Shown here in pieces: positions 6,347-6,502 of a stretch of 6,502 nt of DNA; positions within the stretch are counted from its first letter, which is position 1; each line of letters begins with the position of its first letter. The DNA is taken from the NCBI GenBank assembly GCA_023265355.1, contig JAHFTZ010000146.1, forward strand, positions 1 to 6,502. Direction: 5' to 3'. The position numbers were made by a program, and so were the translations under genes. This DNA is from Terriglobus sp. GTDB taxonomy: Bacteria > Acidobacteriota > Terriglobia > Terriglobales > Acidobacteriaceae. Under the pieces are notes generated by a model that had not been told where the DNA came from, searched no databases, and saw only the letters and a list, made by a program, of their open reading frames with translations.

Positions 6347-6502
6347 GGTTCTGGTTCACTTTTGGTGAAGCGGATATGCGAGTTTGCGTTCGTGTTTTAG
6401 GCGCGCGATTTTAGACCGGGTTGAGGACGCGGAGCCTGAGCAGGTCGAAGCCGGCGCGTCCATACATTTGTCGCTTGAGCAGCTTCAGTCGATGGATGTG
6501 AC
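6347..6502 (-). mobile_element. ISL3-type insertion sequence, 3' end only
   Basis: The window ends inside an insertion sequence whose transposase reads on the minus strand. The element end is placed at about 6347 because the sequence there begins GGTTCTGGTTCACTTTTG, resembling the GG(C/T)TCT start of ISL3-family terminal inverted repeats as I recall them. This lies 64 bp beyond the transposase stop, a plausible distance. It also contains TTCAC-ttttg-GTGAA, an inner dyad (6354-6368). The matching inverted repeat and the target duplication partner are outside the window, so the exact boundary is uncertain. If it is right, the 8-bp duplication should be AATAAATG (6339-6346). Confidence 0.5.
6411..6502 (-). 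CDS. ISL3-family transposase, C-terminal fragment (5' end outside window)
   Basis: The minus strand from the right edge gives 29 codons and a TAA stop at 6413-6411. The residues begin HIHRLKLLKRQMYGRAG and continue FDLLRLRVLNPV. This closely resembles the C-terminus of ISL3 (IS204/IS1001/IS1096/IS1165) transposases, where a conserved EGxVNRxKxxKRxMYGRA block carries the last catalytic acidic residue. That glutamate would lie just beyond the edge and cannot be seen. The window edge cuts the gene; the visible part has no frameshift. Whether the full transposase is intact is unknown. Confidence 0.82.
   Translation of the reverse strand, partial: HIHRLKLLKRQMYGRAGFDLLRLRVLNPV

Noticed and set aside
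6141..6368. A 75-codon plus-strand frame after the P450
   Set aside because: It starts inside the repeat cluster, crosses the presumed IS boundary, and has no motif or believable ribosome binding site.

Overview
This 6,502-base window comes from a bacterium with fairly GC-rich DNA (about 55-60% by eye). The genes have clear Shine-Dalgarno sites and bacterial gene density. Codon use and the overall look would suit a soil acidobacterium or proteobacterium, but nothing here fixes the taxon and I do not assign one.

Layout. (1) Bases 1-3076, minus strand: the first 1,025 codons of a large three-domain enzyme, cut by the left window edge. The order is fatty acyl-AMP ligase (FAAL), acyl carrier protein (ACP), then thioester reductase. 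(2) Bases 3077-3441: a 365-bp divergent intergenic region with a perfect TATAAT box facing right and several short dyads and direct repeats that look like operators. (3) Bases 3442-4575, plus strand: a membrane fatty acid desaturase with three histidine boxes. (4) Bases 4640-6022, plus strand: a 460-residue cytochrome P450, 64 bp behind the desaturase and probably co-transcribed with it. An intrinsic terminator appears to be built around its stop codon. (5) Bases 6044-6346: about 300 bp with no convincing gene, holding three copies of TTCCTTTAC(C/T)TGTAGAA. (6) Bases 6347-6502: the end of an insertion sequence of the ISL3 type, with the C-terminal 29 codons of its minus-strand transposase.

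How the genes may work together (inference). The FAAL would activate a free fatty acid as its acyl adenylate and load it on the fused ACP. The reductase would release it as an aldehyde or alcohol. The desaturase and P450 would add unsaturation and a hydroxyl, epoxide or similar oxidation, on the bound or free chain. There is no ketosynthase, so this looks like a load-modify-reduce lipid pathway rather than a polyketide line. FAAL, desaturase and ACP together recall the JamA/JamB/JamC terminal-alkyne set and bacterial polyyne clusters, some of which also carry a P450. The reductive release and divergent layout differ from those. I cannot say from sequence alone whether the product is already described.
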